From positions 17,477,209-17,541,208 of the forward strand of contig NC_134510.1 of NCBI RefSeq assembly GCF_027942865.1: DNA of 64,000 bases, read 5' to 3'. Below, one piece after another: positions 28,098-49,200 of this stretch; within the stretch, counting starts at the first letter, position 1; each line of letters starts with the position of its first letter. Both the position numbers and the translations under genes were made by a program. The DNA is from Odontesthes bonariensis. Lineage: Eukaryota > Chordata > Actinopteri > Atheriniformes > Atherinopsidae. The notes beneath the pieces are model-generated. The model did no database searches and was not told the origin of the DNA. It saw only the letters and a program-made list of their open reading frames with translations.

Positions 28098-29898
28098 CAT
28101 CCTTATCTCACCTTTCAGTTTGCACTGAATTTTCCGTGCGACCTTGGCTGGGATCTACTCGTGCATTCATGGCGCTCTATGTTGTGAATATATTAAAGAA
28201 AGAAAAAAAAATAAAACATTTTTGTGAGTAAAGTTGAAAGGTCTTCCACTTCTCATTATGTCTAACTTCTGGAAAACAACAGTCAGTTTAATTTATAGAA
28301 CAGACAGTGCGTGCAAAAGTTACCTTTCCAAACGCTCTGTTCTATAAATCACTTTTTCCTATCACCTCACCTCACTTTAATCGACATCAAAGGCAGGATA
28401 CGCTGCTGTGGCCCAAAGAAGAAACTGAGAAATTAACAGTGCCTGTCACTTAATTCTGAAAGTATTTTGACAGAATAATACCCAAGACATAACTGACATC
28501 TTTATCATAACATTCACTGTAACTTGGGCAACATCGTTTGCATAAGTCTCAAAAAGCCTATATTTGGTCCCTGTAAAGTTCACTGAAAACTTCAGCAACA
28601 GAAAACTTCCCCGACTTGTTTGAGAGGGGAAATGGAATGCTCATGAGACAAGAATCCTATTACATAACTGCAGGCCTCAGCAACAGGATAATTGCTGCAT
28701 CTTCTTCCACCTCAGGACCACGTGCCGCTTCTGCTCGAGGAAGGCGAACATTTAGTTCATAAACCAGGCAGCTTCTAGTTGTGCGAGTAACTACTGTGAA
28801 ATGACAATAGATCATTTCACTGGCACATCAACTTGACTCCACATTTGTTTCTTCAGATTTTCAATAAGTGAAGTCCGGTCTGTCCTATGTGCATCACATG
28901 GGGTCAATATATCCATCAGGAACAGAGAGCCAGCTTTTAACAATATGAACTGTGGCAGTGCCAAAATATCACCACAACGTGATTTGCAGTGAACACAGTA
29001 GCCTACGAGAAAATGGATGGCAATGTGGATTTTTTTTTTAGCCTAGTTTCTTAGTGCCAGGTCTAAATAAAAAGAAAGAAAAAATTAGGCTAATGATCAA
29101 ACATTGAATGCTTTTATTGAAGGCCAGCATTCTTATCCTATTATTCTAGATCCTGCGCCACCATGCACACCGATGGATTTGATGTAGGTGAACCAAACCA
29201 TGCTCCACCAATGCCCCCTTCAGACACCACAAGGGCTTACAACACAGAGAGGTAAAAGTGCAGCTCAGTCAATGACTGTCCTGAATTGAAAATGGTTTTA
29301 CTGACGTGAGCCTGAGACAACAAACTGAAATATCTTGATGAAACTACCCCTTATTCAGCAGCACTGGCAAAATATCTGAAGAAACAAACCATTTAGAGTT
29401 GTTCAAAAAGGAGTTTTAAAATGTTTATTAAAAAAATAGAAAACTTACATTTAAAAAAAAAAGAAAAAAAAAAATGGCATACAGCTAAACCTCAGTCGTT
29501 TACACATGAAACTCATCCTTCATTACACAGATATGAGCTGGGGGTTTGGTGTGTTGCAGTATGATAATTAACCAGACTATCTTCTAGAGAAGTTGCTGAA
29601 AACAAACCGAACAATGCCAACAATGTGTCGAGTTTGGTATAATTGGACTTGCTCGAACTGATTGTACGGCATCCCAAGCTCAAAGTCCTTTTGTGGTTTG
29701 CTGGGTAAACTATGTAGCTTTGAAATACTGACTTTAAATACAGCAGAGGAAAACCTTTGAAATATAAAGGATCTTTAACAACCGATTTATCATTTTGCTC
29801 ATTAAGAAAAGAAAAAGAAAGAAAAAAAAAAAAAGGATAAAGATTTGACATGATGTTAATACCGACAATCACTGACTGCAATAGAAGTCCGCTCATGG

Positions 29899-29900
<2 letters not shown>

Positions 29901-29929
<29 letters not shown>
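29901..29929. repeat. (CA)n microsatellite
   Basis: About 14 CA units in the likely tent4a 3' UTR. A second run lies at 30406-30439. Confidence 0.9.
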
Positions 29930-30404
29930 CAAGAGGCGGCACGTAAAAGTAAAAGCCATGTAACCCTGGCAGTGCTTGTTGAAACAAATACACAAAGCTC
30001 TGGCTACATACAGAACAAAAGGGAAGATTTGGTCAGTTAAGAAGGCAGTTAACCTGTTGCTTTAACAGAATCAAAGCATATATAAGGCAGAAAATAAGCA
30101 CTTTGCTGGTAATAAGTAGCACCAACCATTTCTGAAATGACACATGTAAACACAGCCTACGGTGCATTTCCCTTGTATCGTCTGTGAAGAGGAAACGCGG
30201 CTAAATAAAACTCTAACGCCTGGATACTCAGTGATATGTTTAAAATGGCAACTAGTGGTGGAAAAAGTATTTGGACAGGCAGTTGGCAAAATTTCAAGTG
30301 ATTACAATACAATGGAAATTTAAACATGAGTAAAATGTTGGCATCCTGGGGGACTTTCAGCACATTCCTGTTATACCGGAGCGCCCCCTTCTGCTGGAAA
30401 GCCA

Positions 30405-30405
<1 letters not shown>

Positions 30406-30439
<34 letters not shown>
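30406..30439. repeat. (CA)n microsatellite
   Basis: About 17 CA units, ending in CG, in the likely tent4a 3' UTR. Confidence 0.9.
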
Positions 30440-30442
<3 letters not shown>

Positions 30443-31380
30443 TGCAAACGTTTTGTCTAGGCCTTTAGATCCATCTATTGCACAGATATAGTTGAGAAAT
30501 TAAAAAAAAATAAAATTAAACTAAAATGTGAAATAAATTAATTAAAAAAAAAAAAAAAAGCCATTATTGCACAAAAATGCAACAAATATAAAATAAAGTG
30601 GAAGTGTCGACAACAAAGAACAAACAAAATAGTGCCAATGTGAAAAAAATATATCTTGCCGTGACAAAAACAAGAGAACAAAAATTTATGACCAACACAT
30701 ACAAACAAGAAAGGAGGCGGGGAAAAGGGAGAAACCACACTTGTTACATTCAAACCAGTCGTCACAGTTGTCACAGTTTAAGCACTTGAGACGATGTCTC
30801 TTGTGCTGTCACATCATCGAAAACGTTGTCAGCGTTGCGCTGCATCGGTAGAAAGGAAAGGTAGTGCTTCATTTTTGTCCAGAGGACAGACTCCAAAATT
30901 TTAAGAGCTCCGAGTCACGTTTTGAGCCAGCAGGGAGTTGCATTCAGAAGACCAAAAGGAGCCTAAAAAAAAAAAAATAAAATAAGAAATGGCCCAGTAG
31001 AAGTCAAATCGTCAGTAGATATCAGGCCTAATAAACCAGTTTGGTACTATGGCACATGATGTTTAAGTTGCATGGACACTGAAGACTTGATAGCTCTTCA
31101 CCAACTGGGTGGTGACACAGATGAGGAAGGCCCCAGTCTGGCAATCAAGAACTCGTCAATCAACTCAAGCCTTTGCTGGTGTACATCCAGTTTAGTGAGA
31201 TGACTGCTGACTTCACACTGATGCAGCAAAATAAGCATGAGAGGCCTTTTGAAAATTTCCAGCAAGTAGTGGGAGACAACATGAATTGACCTGTGAATTC
31301 AAGCACAGCGCAGGTGCGTTTCCTACAGCCTCCGACAACAGAACGTGTAAACCCATATAAATACGATCGGCTGCGTTCCT

Positions 31381-39780
<8,400 letters not shown>

Positions 39781-40219
39781 TTTATTTACAACAACTACAC
39801 AGCGAAATCGTGGCACTCATGTACAAGTTTTACATATATTACAGCATTACCTGAGTGCAGTAGAAAGGCATGGAGTTATATAAGTGCATTTTGTTACAGG
39901 GTGTGGTTGTATAAAACTGAATGGCACCAAATATTCACATCCCCGTACAAATCGAATTTAAAACAAAAAAATTGAAAAGACTTCACTTTTATGATGAGAA
40001 AGTGAACATAAAAACACAAAAGGTAGACCCTTAAAAAAAAAAACTGAAATGATCTTTCACAATCTTAAGAAACCCTGTACTACAAAGAGCACAAACTTTT
40101 TCGTCACTGTTTGAGCTTAAATGGTAACCAGCTACATATTAAAATGAACGCTGAGGTATTCGTCTTGTCTTTAAAACAGTTACAGAGTAAAATGTACGTT
40201 CACATATATTCACACATTT
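39781..40219 (-). other. ice1: Probable ice1 3' UTR and poly(A) signal
   Basis: After the TGA at 40222-40220 there is no further coding sequence. A minus-strand AATAAA (plus TTTATT at 39781-39786) lies about 440 bases downstream and is the first good poly(A) signal I see. The extent is an inference. Confidence 0.5.
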
Positions 40220-43200
40220 TCAGCTTTTGACCTGTCTGCAAATGGATCCCAACTGATTAATGCAGCTAGTGACAGCAGGAGGGACAGTCCGAGGTGTTTC
40301 TCCTCTCCACCCTGCCAGGACATCTAAGGCTTGTTTAGGATCGCAGGGAGACAGATCGTAGATGCAGTACACGGCTGCCAACTGGACCTCCCATGGTATA
40401 CCTGCAGGGAGAAGACTCACCACAATTAGGATAATGAGGGGAAATCTAAAAGTCTTTTTCTCAAAATAAATCAAGATCAGTGGGTTGAAATTGGCAACAC
40501 TTTCAGCAAAGATACGTTAATAGTTACAGCCGAACTGAATCATTCTGCATATACTGTAATTGAATTGGTTTCATACCTTGAGTCTGTCCTTGCCTGCCAA
40601 ACGTGTTCATGACATTGGAAACGGTGACCACTGAGGAGACGCATTTCTCCTCAAGGCCCAGCTGACCGAGGCGTCCTACTTCGACAAAAGGACAGTGAAA
40701 TTCTCTGCCATTTTCTCACGATCACGTCACACATCACTTCCGCTTAATGGCCAATCAAAGTAACAAAACTGACCTGTGAGTCGAATCACAGTGGCAACAG
40801 CCACATCAGAGACAGGTTCTTGTTGATCTCTTGGCTGCGTTACCCAAGCGTTCATTAATGGCCACAACTCCTTGCTGTCAAAGTAAAACGAACAAGTGAG
40901 CACAGGCACACAGCCGCCTCACTTATGTTTTGTATTGAAGCAATTGTTAGGGGACGGGGACAACAACAACAACAAAAAAAAAAACATACCCAACTACATT
41001 TTCATAGGTCCACTTCCACTTCTTGTGCGAGCACAGGAGGTGCAGTGTGAAGATACAGTCCCAAGCTTCGGTTCCTAGGTCCTCTCCGTAGCGACTGTGT
41101 TTGATGAAAGACTTGTTTGACCCTGACCGGAGCTCAGCTAGTGTCCTGGAGATCAGCTGGTCAATGTCACAGGGAGGATTCTGGGGTGATAATATGAACA
41201 CAAGGTTTTAAAGACTCTTGTGGGAAATATGGGAAAAAAACAAGCCTGATATACACCAATTCAAGCTTAACCCAAACTTAAACCTGGACTGAGGTTTGCA
41301 TGCTTTTATATGGAGTGTCGTACCAGGCTCGTCATTGTCTTCAAGACACGTGTACAATAACTTTACTTTCATATATTGATGAACATGAGGGCAAAGTCAG
41401 TAACTTAAAGGGACACTATGTAATAAATTAAGTCATTTATTAGCTCAAATCAACATATTCATTCATAAATTAGTCCTCATTGGTGTAAAATTATCTCTGT
41501 CAAAAATCTCAATTATCCTCCTGAGTGAAGAATAACTTGTCTGTATCTACATAGAGCGGGCAAGCTCTGTGGAGGCTGCCATGTCCTTCCGGTCTATGAA
41601 AAACGACGAAGTGCCGAGAGGGACATAAAGCACTTCGAATCGTGTTTTCCCCACCAGGCCTACAAGCGGAAATGACATCATTTTGACGTCATGTCCGCCG
41701 AATGGCTTATTACTGGCGCTAATGGTAAATAGATTTGATCTCGTAAATTAGCCCACTAATAATGCATTGATTGTTACCAAACTTCTGCCGTAGTACACAT
41801 AGGCTCTTAACTCACAAAACGAGGCATTAGAAAGTTTGTAAGTTTACCGGGAGTTTATTTAAAAGAACACTTTCCAGATAGCAACTACACACTGCTGCTA
41901 ACGCTACCGCTGCGTCAACGTCACTTCCGGTAACTCCCGGAATATGACTTGCATTGCATCTGTCATCTGTATTTAGAGTGTTATTGTATGTGTGTTATGT
42001 AATCCTTTGTACTGTGTGTCTTGATGTCTTTTTGTTTGTATGGACCATGAGTCTGAAGCTATAGCTTCTTGAATCTTGACACATACCGCCTGCCGTAGTT
42101 CAAGAAGTTGCAACGCACATTTGAAAACGCGAGGCGCTAGAGAGCAAATTCATTCGACTTTGCGAAATAAAATTGCACCATTAGATGGGGGAAGAAATGA
42201 AAAAGTGTCCCTTTAAAAGCCGGAGGTTTAAACCCTTACATGTCTTAATTTCATACTTATTTTCTTCAGAGGATGAGAAATAAAAGCTTTAGTGAACAGA
42301 GAATTTTTCAGAAAATCTTCCGGTTTCAGGAGGTTGTTTTCAAACAACGATTAGGCTTCAGGACACCTTAAAAAAAAGGAGCTTTAGATATAAAAGGACC
42401 ACGGCCCCACAGGTCCCAACATACAGAAAAGGGCTCCAGCAAGACAAAAATTGGACATATTACCATTTGTGGCCATAATCTCCAAACCACCAGCGTGCTG
42501 CTGGTAAGCAAGGCCGTCACGATAATATTATGTAGTAATTGAGATCTATTAAGCTGGAAACTCATCACTCGATTATGCTCAGAAAAGTCAGATTTTAGTT
42601 TATTAATGTATACAGCGTGACAAACGCAAAAGTAAATGTCTAAAAATACCTTCTCCCAACCAAGGAATTTCGAAAGGCAGTCAAGAAGCCCTTCTTGTGC
42701 TTTCAGTTTGGTGATGGCATGAATGGCCTGGCACAAAGAGCCGCTGTGCGAGAGAAAACTGGGCCACGTTGTCACCATAAACAAAACCAGCTTTGCGGAC
42801 TCTGGGAAATCTGAAGAAAGACAGCAGAACACAAATCATTAGCACAACACTGGTGAGTGACAGGTTGCCTCTGTGTTCTTTTGTATCTTAGGGTGTTGTT
42901 CACTTAGCCTGGCGACGCCATCCTACGTACTTCCGCCCAAAGATTTTGGCTCCGCACATAGTCTGGCCAAATCCCCCTACCTCGGTTCGCTCAGTGTTTT
43001 GCCAATCAGCAAACAGTTGCGAGTGGTGACGCAGAACTCACGCGCGGAGTCCATTGTAGTCCATATAATTGTAGTTCAACCGCAGCGGAAATAAACATGG
43101 CGACGGAAGAACGCTAGAAGCTATCCATGAAGTTGTCTCAACTCTGGAGAGCATTACACAATTAAAACGACAGCAAGAGGAATGCCTTGTCAATTTTGTT

Positions 43201-46200
43201 AGTGGCAAGGATGTCGAAGCTCTCCTTCCAACTGGCTTTGGGAAAAGTTTGATTTATCAAATGGTACCGGTATAATGAAAGCGGATGTGGGAAGCGTGAT
43301 TCGCGAGCTAGAGCCTCGCGAGAGTAAGCATGAACCTCGGCGCATAACCAACGTCATTTCTAAACATTATGATTGGTTAAGGGAACTCCGTTACTCCAAT
43401 GAATTTAAGTTGCTGGGTAAGGTCCCGCCCTCCATGGAAACGGATTCCTCTTGGGTTTTCCCAGACTGTTTGACAGAGTCAACAGTCGGCTTTCGCCCAG
43501 GCTATTGTTCACTCTTCACAGGTCAAATTAAATTAGAAATACATAAACAAAATAAATCCAACTGTGGTGCAGTTGCCTTGTAAGTAGAGATAATTTGAAT
43601 CACATCAAAGTATGTTTCTATCCTATTCTATTTGAAGAAAAGTCAGTGCAGTCATCTGAACAGCTCTGAGACCACTCTGTCTTTGAAATATGAATGCAAC
43701 ACCAACCAAAGCTGCTTCGCTTTGATTTTACCCTAACCTTGTACTTCTAAACGTACAAGCTACTTTGGTCGTCACAGTATGGTACTGCACTGGGAACACT
43801 GGTTTCTTGGAGTTTTTTTGATTACTTTATGCATTTCAAAAGTCTCGGTCAACATCTCTGCACCACATTTAGCCTCCTCAAAACCAACAAGCCCGGCTAA
43901 AAGCACTGCTTTGGAAGTTTTTCGACTAAAATGTTAAGATTATATTGGAAATGCAAGTGGGAATACACCCCTGGATAGTTCAATTTTTTTGCTTGCTTTG
44001 TTTTTGAGCTAAAAAAAGCAAACAGCTGAGCTCCATTTGACTGAATCTGATATTATAAAGGGCTTTGTTAACTCTCAAATAAACCAACAATCTCCTACTT
44101 TCAGGTAAAAAAAAACTACTCATATGTAGGTAAGAAAGGTGATTTAAGGCTTGGATTTAAATAAATGTAAATGTAAATGTACTTTATTTATACAGCCCTT
44201 TACAGACAATCCTTTCGGTGAACCAAAATGCTTTACAGAAGGTAATAAATAAAGAGAAGAATAAGTCAAAACAAATAAAAACATTAAAAGAACGGGGGCA
44301 GCGACAGAAAAGGCTCGGTCACCTTAGTGTTTGTACTTTGACCTGGGCACTTCCAGCAAAAATTGATTTGTTGACCTCAGAGCTCTACCAGGATTGTGGA
44401 CAGTTAAAAGCTCAGATAAATACGATGGGGCGAGGCCGTTAAGAGCTTTAAAAACAAACATTAAAAGTTTAAAATCAATTGTATAAAGGACAGGAAGCCA
44501 ATGGAGGGAGTTAAGAACAGGAGTGATGTGCACATATGTGTTAGTGTTGGTCAAAAGACGGGCAGCAGCGTTCTGCACAAGTTGAAGGCGACTGAGAGAA
44601 GACTGGGAGACGCCAACATAAAGTGCATTGCAATAGTCTAACCTTGAACTTATTAGGGCATGGGTGGCTTTCTCAAGGTCATGGCAACTTAAAAACATTT
44701 TAACTTTGGCCAGGAGACGCAACTGGAAAAAACTAGTCCTGACGACATTGTTAATTTGATTGTCCAACCTCAGATGACTGTCAAAGGTCACTCCCAGATT
44801 TCTGACGGTTGAACTAAGCTTTGAGTAAATATTACCAAATAAACTGCTAACCTTCCACGAGAATGCTGTAGGCCAGGATGCGAGCATTCTCGTAGCATCT
44901 CTTCTGTCTGCAGATCCCTGTGTACACTCTGCAAAGGGCCTGGGTGTAGTTTGTGCTGAGGACATTTTTCTCAGCCCTCAGTTTGTTCAGGATGGCCAAC
45001 AAAATGTCATCTGCTTGGAGCTGAAAAGAAACGAGAGACAAGATATGAAAATGTGCACAAACGCAACACAACAACGACTTCTTACGGCAACTCTTGTTAC
45101 TGATACATGGTTCCCTCTCTTCAGTCAATCCAAAGAAAGTTACACTGAGAGGAGAATGCAAGCTTTCTAACGACATACAATGAGAAGACGCCTGTGCAGT
45201 CAGTGAGAACACAACCTTTGGCAAAAAAAAAAAGCACTGTGCAATAATGCAGTGTGGGCTAAATAAATATGTTTTTTTTTTCTTTTGCCTAACAGAGCTC
45301 TAAATCACTGCTTTGTATAAACAGTGCATCCAATTCAGAAGACAGAGGGCACAATATTTTCCAGCAATCGTTCCAAGTGAACACAAACTGATCCATATGA
45401 TGAGTTTCTGAGAACGAATCTGGAAAATTAGACGAGGCAACTGTTTTGTCAATTGTGATTATTTGGTATGCTTACCAAACAGCGTCTTCATTTCATGTCA
45501 TTTTGAAGGTAAAAATAATAAAAATGGCCTAATAGCTCCATAGAAATGACAAGGAAATGCCTTTATTCTTTCCAATGTCCATTTACCTTTGAACTGAATT
45601 CATGCTGAAGGGGGTTAGCAAAAGTAAATTTCATCATCAGTCTCAAATGGCTTTTTCAATTTTGATTCCCAAGGCCCATTATCAGAGCACATCTATACAG
45701 TCTGATCATATTAGAGCAAATTAGATTTTGTGAGTGGAAATCTGCTTGAGTAGAACAGGGGTGGGGGCAGTTGCCCTCTTCCTAAAGCTTTCAGAACTGT
45801 CTGGTTCCCCGCCTACGGCCAAAAGTGTTAACTGTGTAAGAACAATAAGTATACCAACCAAGTTACACTGGCAAATCTCAGCGATGACCTCCCTCTCTTC
45901 ATCTCTCAGGACTGGTATTTTGGGCAAGTTGCCAACATAAAGGTGGCTCCTGACAACGGGCATCAGATCAAAGCACTGGTTCTTAATTTTCTTCAAAGAA
46001 TCACCAATGAGATTTTGCTCCGCAGGTTCTCCAGTTGTCGTACTTTTGAGCTGTTCGGGCCTTGATGTCTGGAGTGAGGCGGCCTCATCGCCACTGTTTG
46101 AAGAGAGGGAAGACACTTTCTTGAGAGCAGCGCCCGGAGAACTGCTGTCAAGCTTCAGACACTTGCTGTTTGTGGGCTGACACAAACTCATGGCTGGTCT

Positions 46201-49200
46201 TTTTTCTCCCCTCATCTCAGTCTTTGTGAAGGCCGTTGAAGTGGAGCTGATGGTTTTAAAGCCAGACATCTGGCTCTCAGTTGTCGTGGATAACGTTCCA
46301 CTCTCTGATGAACAAATGCCAAGACTGACATTGCCTCTGAGAATGCTCAGAGTCCGGGCACGGGCAGAAAGTTCTGGGTACATGGTGTCAAGAATCCTCA
46401 TGGAGTTTTCCTGAGAAGGGCTGGTCGAGGAAGATGGGGAAGAATTCTTTGCTGTTAAAGGCAGGCGACCAGGAACGGGCACAGCATGCTTTGGAGTGGC
46501 AGAGCCGAACTGTAGAGGAGACGAGGGGACTCCATTTGGAGGCACTGGACTGTTTAGGGATGAGGAACTAAATTGCTGGCTGTTGGGTGTTAAGTGAGCC
46601 TGGACAGGAGTGGTAGGTGAGGCCACTCCATCCATCGGGGAGGGAAATGACAGCTTTCCAATCGCGTGCCTTGGGTTGATAGATTTGCCTGCCTTTGGGG
46701 GTGTGCTCAGAGGAGTAAGGACGGGAGGAAGTGGGGGACCCATTTCAGAGCGAACATGGCCGATGCACTCTGGAGGTTGAGCTGCAGCTGGACTCGCCGC
46801 TGTGCCACCCTTTTCTTTTCCTGACTCCAAACATCTATTTTGTCCTTTTGTGGCAGCAGCATTCTCAATAACTGAGGTAGTACTACCGGCATCAGTGCGG
46901 TCCGGCGAGAGTTCTTTCACAGCAACCTTTTCAACGATGTCCTCTTTGTCTATCAATGATACAGGAGTTTCTCTGTTTGTTGCAGTGAGTTCTGTGTCGA
47001 CATCCACAATCGATTTCCGTGCGCTTGCGGGAGTTTCTAAAGCCTGCACTTTAACAGCAGGCAGACGACATGTTGGACTCAATTGCCTGCAAAGAGAATG
47101 TTTATTTTCCTCCAAAGGGTTACTGTCAACAGTTACTGTTTTGGGGAAGGGAGAGAATGAGGGTGCACCATCAGCCATTACTTTGCTGCTCATCGTCTCT
47201 GTGTCAACATCATTTTTTGATGGAGTTTTAGAATTAGCTTCACCGCATTCCTGGTCAGAATGGGGCTCATCATCTTCCCTCTTCAACACTGGAGACATCT
47301 GAACAGACGGAGGTTTATTATCAGCATTTGACTCAGAGGGCGAAGCTGTGACTTCAACTCCTTCAGGTCCCTGTGCTGCACTCCCACCTTTCCCCCCACA
47401 GTGCTGGATATCTGCATCAGTTTCTAACCTCTCTTCAGGGTTTTTACCTGGGGCACTAATCGTGCCATCGCCCGTGTTTGATGGGGTACACTCCGGCATT
47501 TCTGAGTCTCTAAAGGGAGACCCTGAACTCTCCCCGAGTTTAAACAAAGTGCTATCTTGACTGCCCTGACAAGAATTCAGAGGGCCTTTTTCGATTTCTG
47601 AACTGATTTCTGTGACGTCGGTTTCTTTTGCAAGAAGTTGTTTATCTTCTGCTTTTTCAGAGGTTTCAGTTGCATCACCTTCTGTGAGCGACTCTCCGCA
47701 CTCAGGATTAACAGCTGTGACACCCAAAGCATCACTTAGGCTCGAGTCTACATCCATCGTTGTAATAGTCTCTGAATCATCTTGTGTTGCTTCTTCAGAA
47801 GCATTTTTACCCCCCGAGCTGCTGTCAGCACCATCGCTGTTGGGTTTCACACTACAGGAAGGATCCAGACTTTCAGCACTTAATGGAACAACTTCATCCA
47901 AACCCGTGCGGTCTGATGTGGAAGAGGATAATGATGACGATGCTGGTTCTAACTGTGCAGATGCTGGCTCCTCCACAGGCAACACGTCTTGAGGATGCAT
48001 TTTTCCATCGTCTTTGTTTGTTGTTTCGCCACTCAGTGTAACAAGGCCACTCGACTCATTTTGTCCGAGGTCTTTATCATCGGAAATGTTTTGACATTCC
48101 TGTGTATCGACTTCCAGTAAGTCTACATTCTCTTCCTTCTGTAGTGCAGAAGATCTTGGACTATTGTGGCTGGATGTTGATCTTGTGATATTTAAATAAT
48201 CTTCTTCTTTAAGAGGAGGACAGTCCTCAAGTGTTTCAGGACGGTCTTTCCTTTTTGCATCACCCATCTCCATAGACTCAATTTGGGGGTCCTGAAAGAA
48301 AAGAGAAGGCAATAAAGTAACCTGTTAGACAGCATTAACCAAGCCCCGACATTACCAAACCTGCTAAAACTGCAAGATGAGTAACTGCGTTGCCGTACAT
48401 AGTTATGCATTTAAAAATGATAAATTATAGAACAAAAAAAGTCATTTGTATTCATGAAAATTGTACACTCATTGCAGCAAATAAAATCATAGATATCTAC
48501 TAACTTTTCTTTACATTGTTTATCAGAATTCTTACAGTGTAGATGGACTGCGCATTATGAATAGAAACGCAGAAACTGCAGACTAACAAAAAACATCCAC
48601 ATCAAATATGACCAATTTCTCACCAAGTCTGACAGTGGAGATATGCAGGGAGGCAATGGTTTGAACATTTTCATTATTTCATCAAGACAGATTTCACAGC
48701 CGCTGTTGACAGGAGCCGGCTCGGCCGGTTTGTGCTCCTTGGAGGATTGCTTGCTCCTCTTCAGAGTTTCTGTCTGCTTCTTGCCCCTTAAGCAGCGTGG
48801 AGGTGTTTGGTGCTCGATGGCATCCTGCGCACGAGGACTGGGTTTGAACTGTGTGTAAATGGCTTTCGTCTGGACGTGGTCACTGTGGGATTCACTGATC
48901 TTGTGAGAAGCAGGCGAAGACGTTCCACAACGTTCAGACTGAAGTTTGTGCGGAGAGGAGGGTAGAACTTGACGGTAATCGCACTCTGAAATGAAGTGAA
49001 TAAAAAGGAGATTTGAATGTAATAAAAGTAGAAAAGAAAAACGTGGAACCAACTGGTGTCTTGTTTATAATAATAAACAAAGATGCAGGAAGGCTTAATC
49101 GTGCCTCACCTGCGGAGGGCGGCAGGTTTGCTGACTGCTCCGGCTCTAAACATGCCCACAAATTCTGCAGTAACATCCGGACCCTTTCTGAAAGACACAC

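Larger units (their letters stand above)
23170..29423. other. Gene-poor interval between the Tc1 remnant and tent4a
   Basis: Apart from the three interspersed-repeat copies, the short Tc1 fragment and simple repeats, nothing coding is recognised. The longest open frame (25407-25057, minus) has no recognisable domain. Confidence 0.4.
29424..31380 (-). other. tent4a: Probable tent4a 3' UTR with poly(A) signal
   Basis: No coding exon is seen downstream of the tent4a stop. A minus-strand AATAAA (plus TTTATT at 29424-29429) lies about 2 kb after the stop, next to A-rich runs. The stretch has two long CA repeats (29901-29929, 30406-30439). Its extent is inferred from the signal alone; an earlier polyadenylation site is possible. 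Confidence 0.45.

Noticed and set aside
46802..47992. Plus-strand open frames of 126-166 codons at 46802-47302 and 47612-47992
   Set aside because: They are antisense to the ice1 large exon; its skewed codon use keeps the other strand open. No start context, splice sites or known domain.
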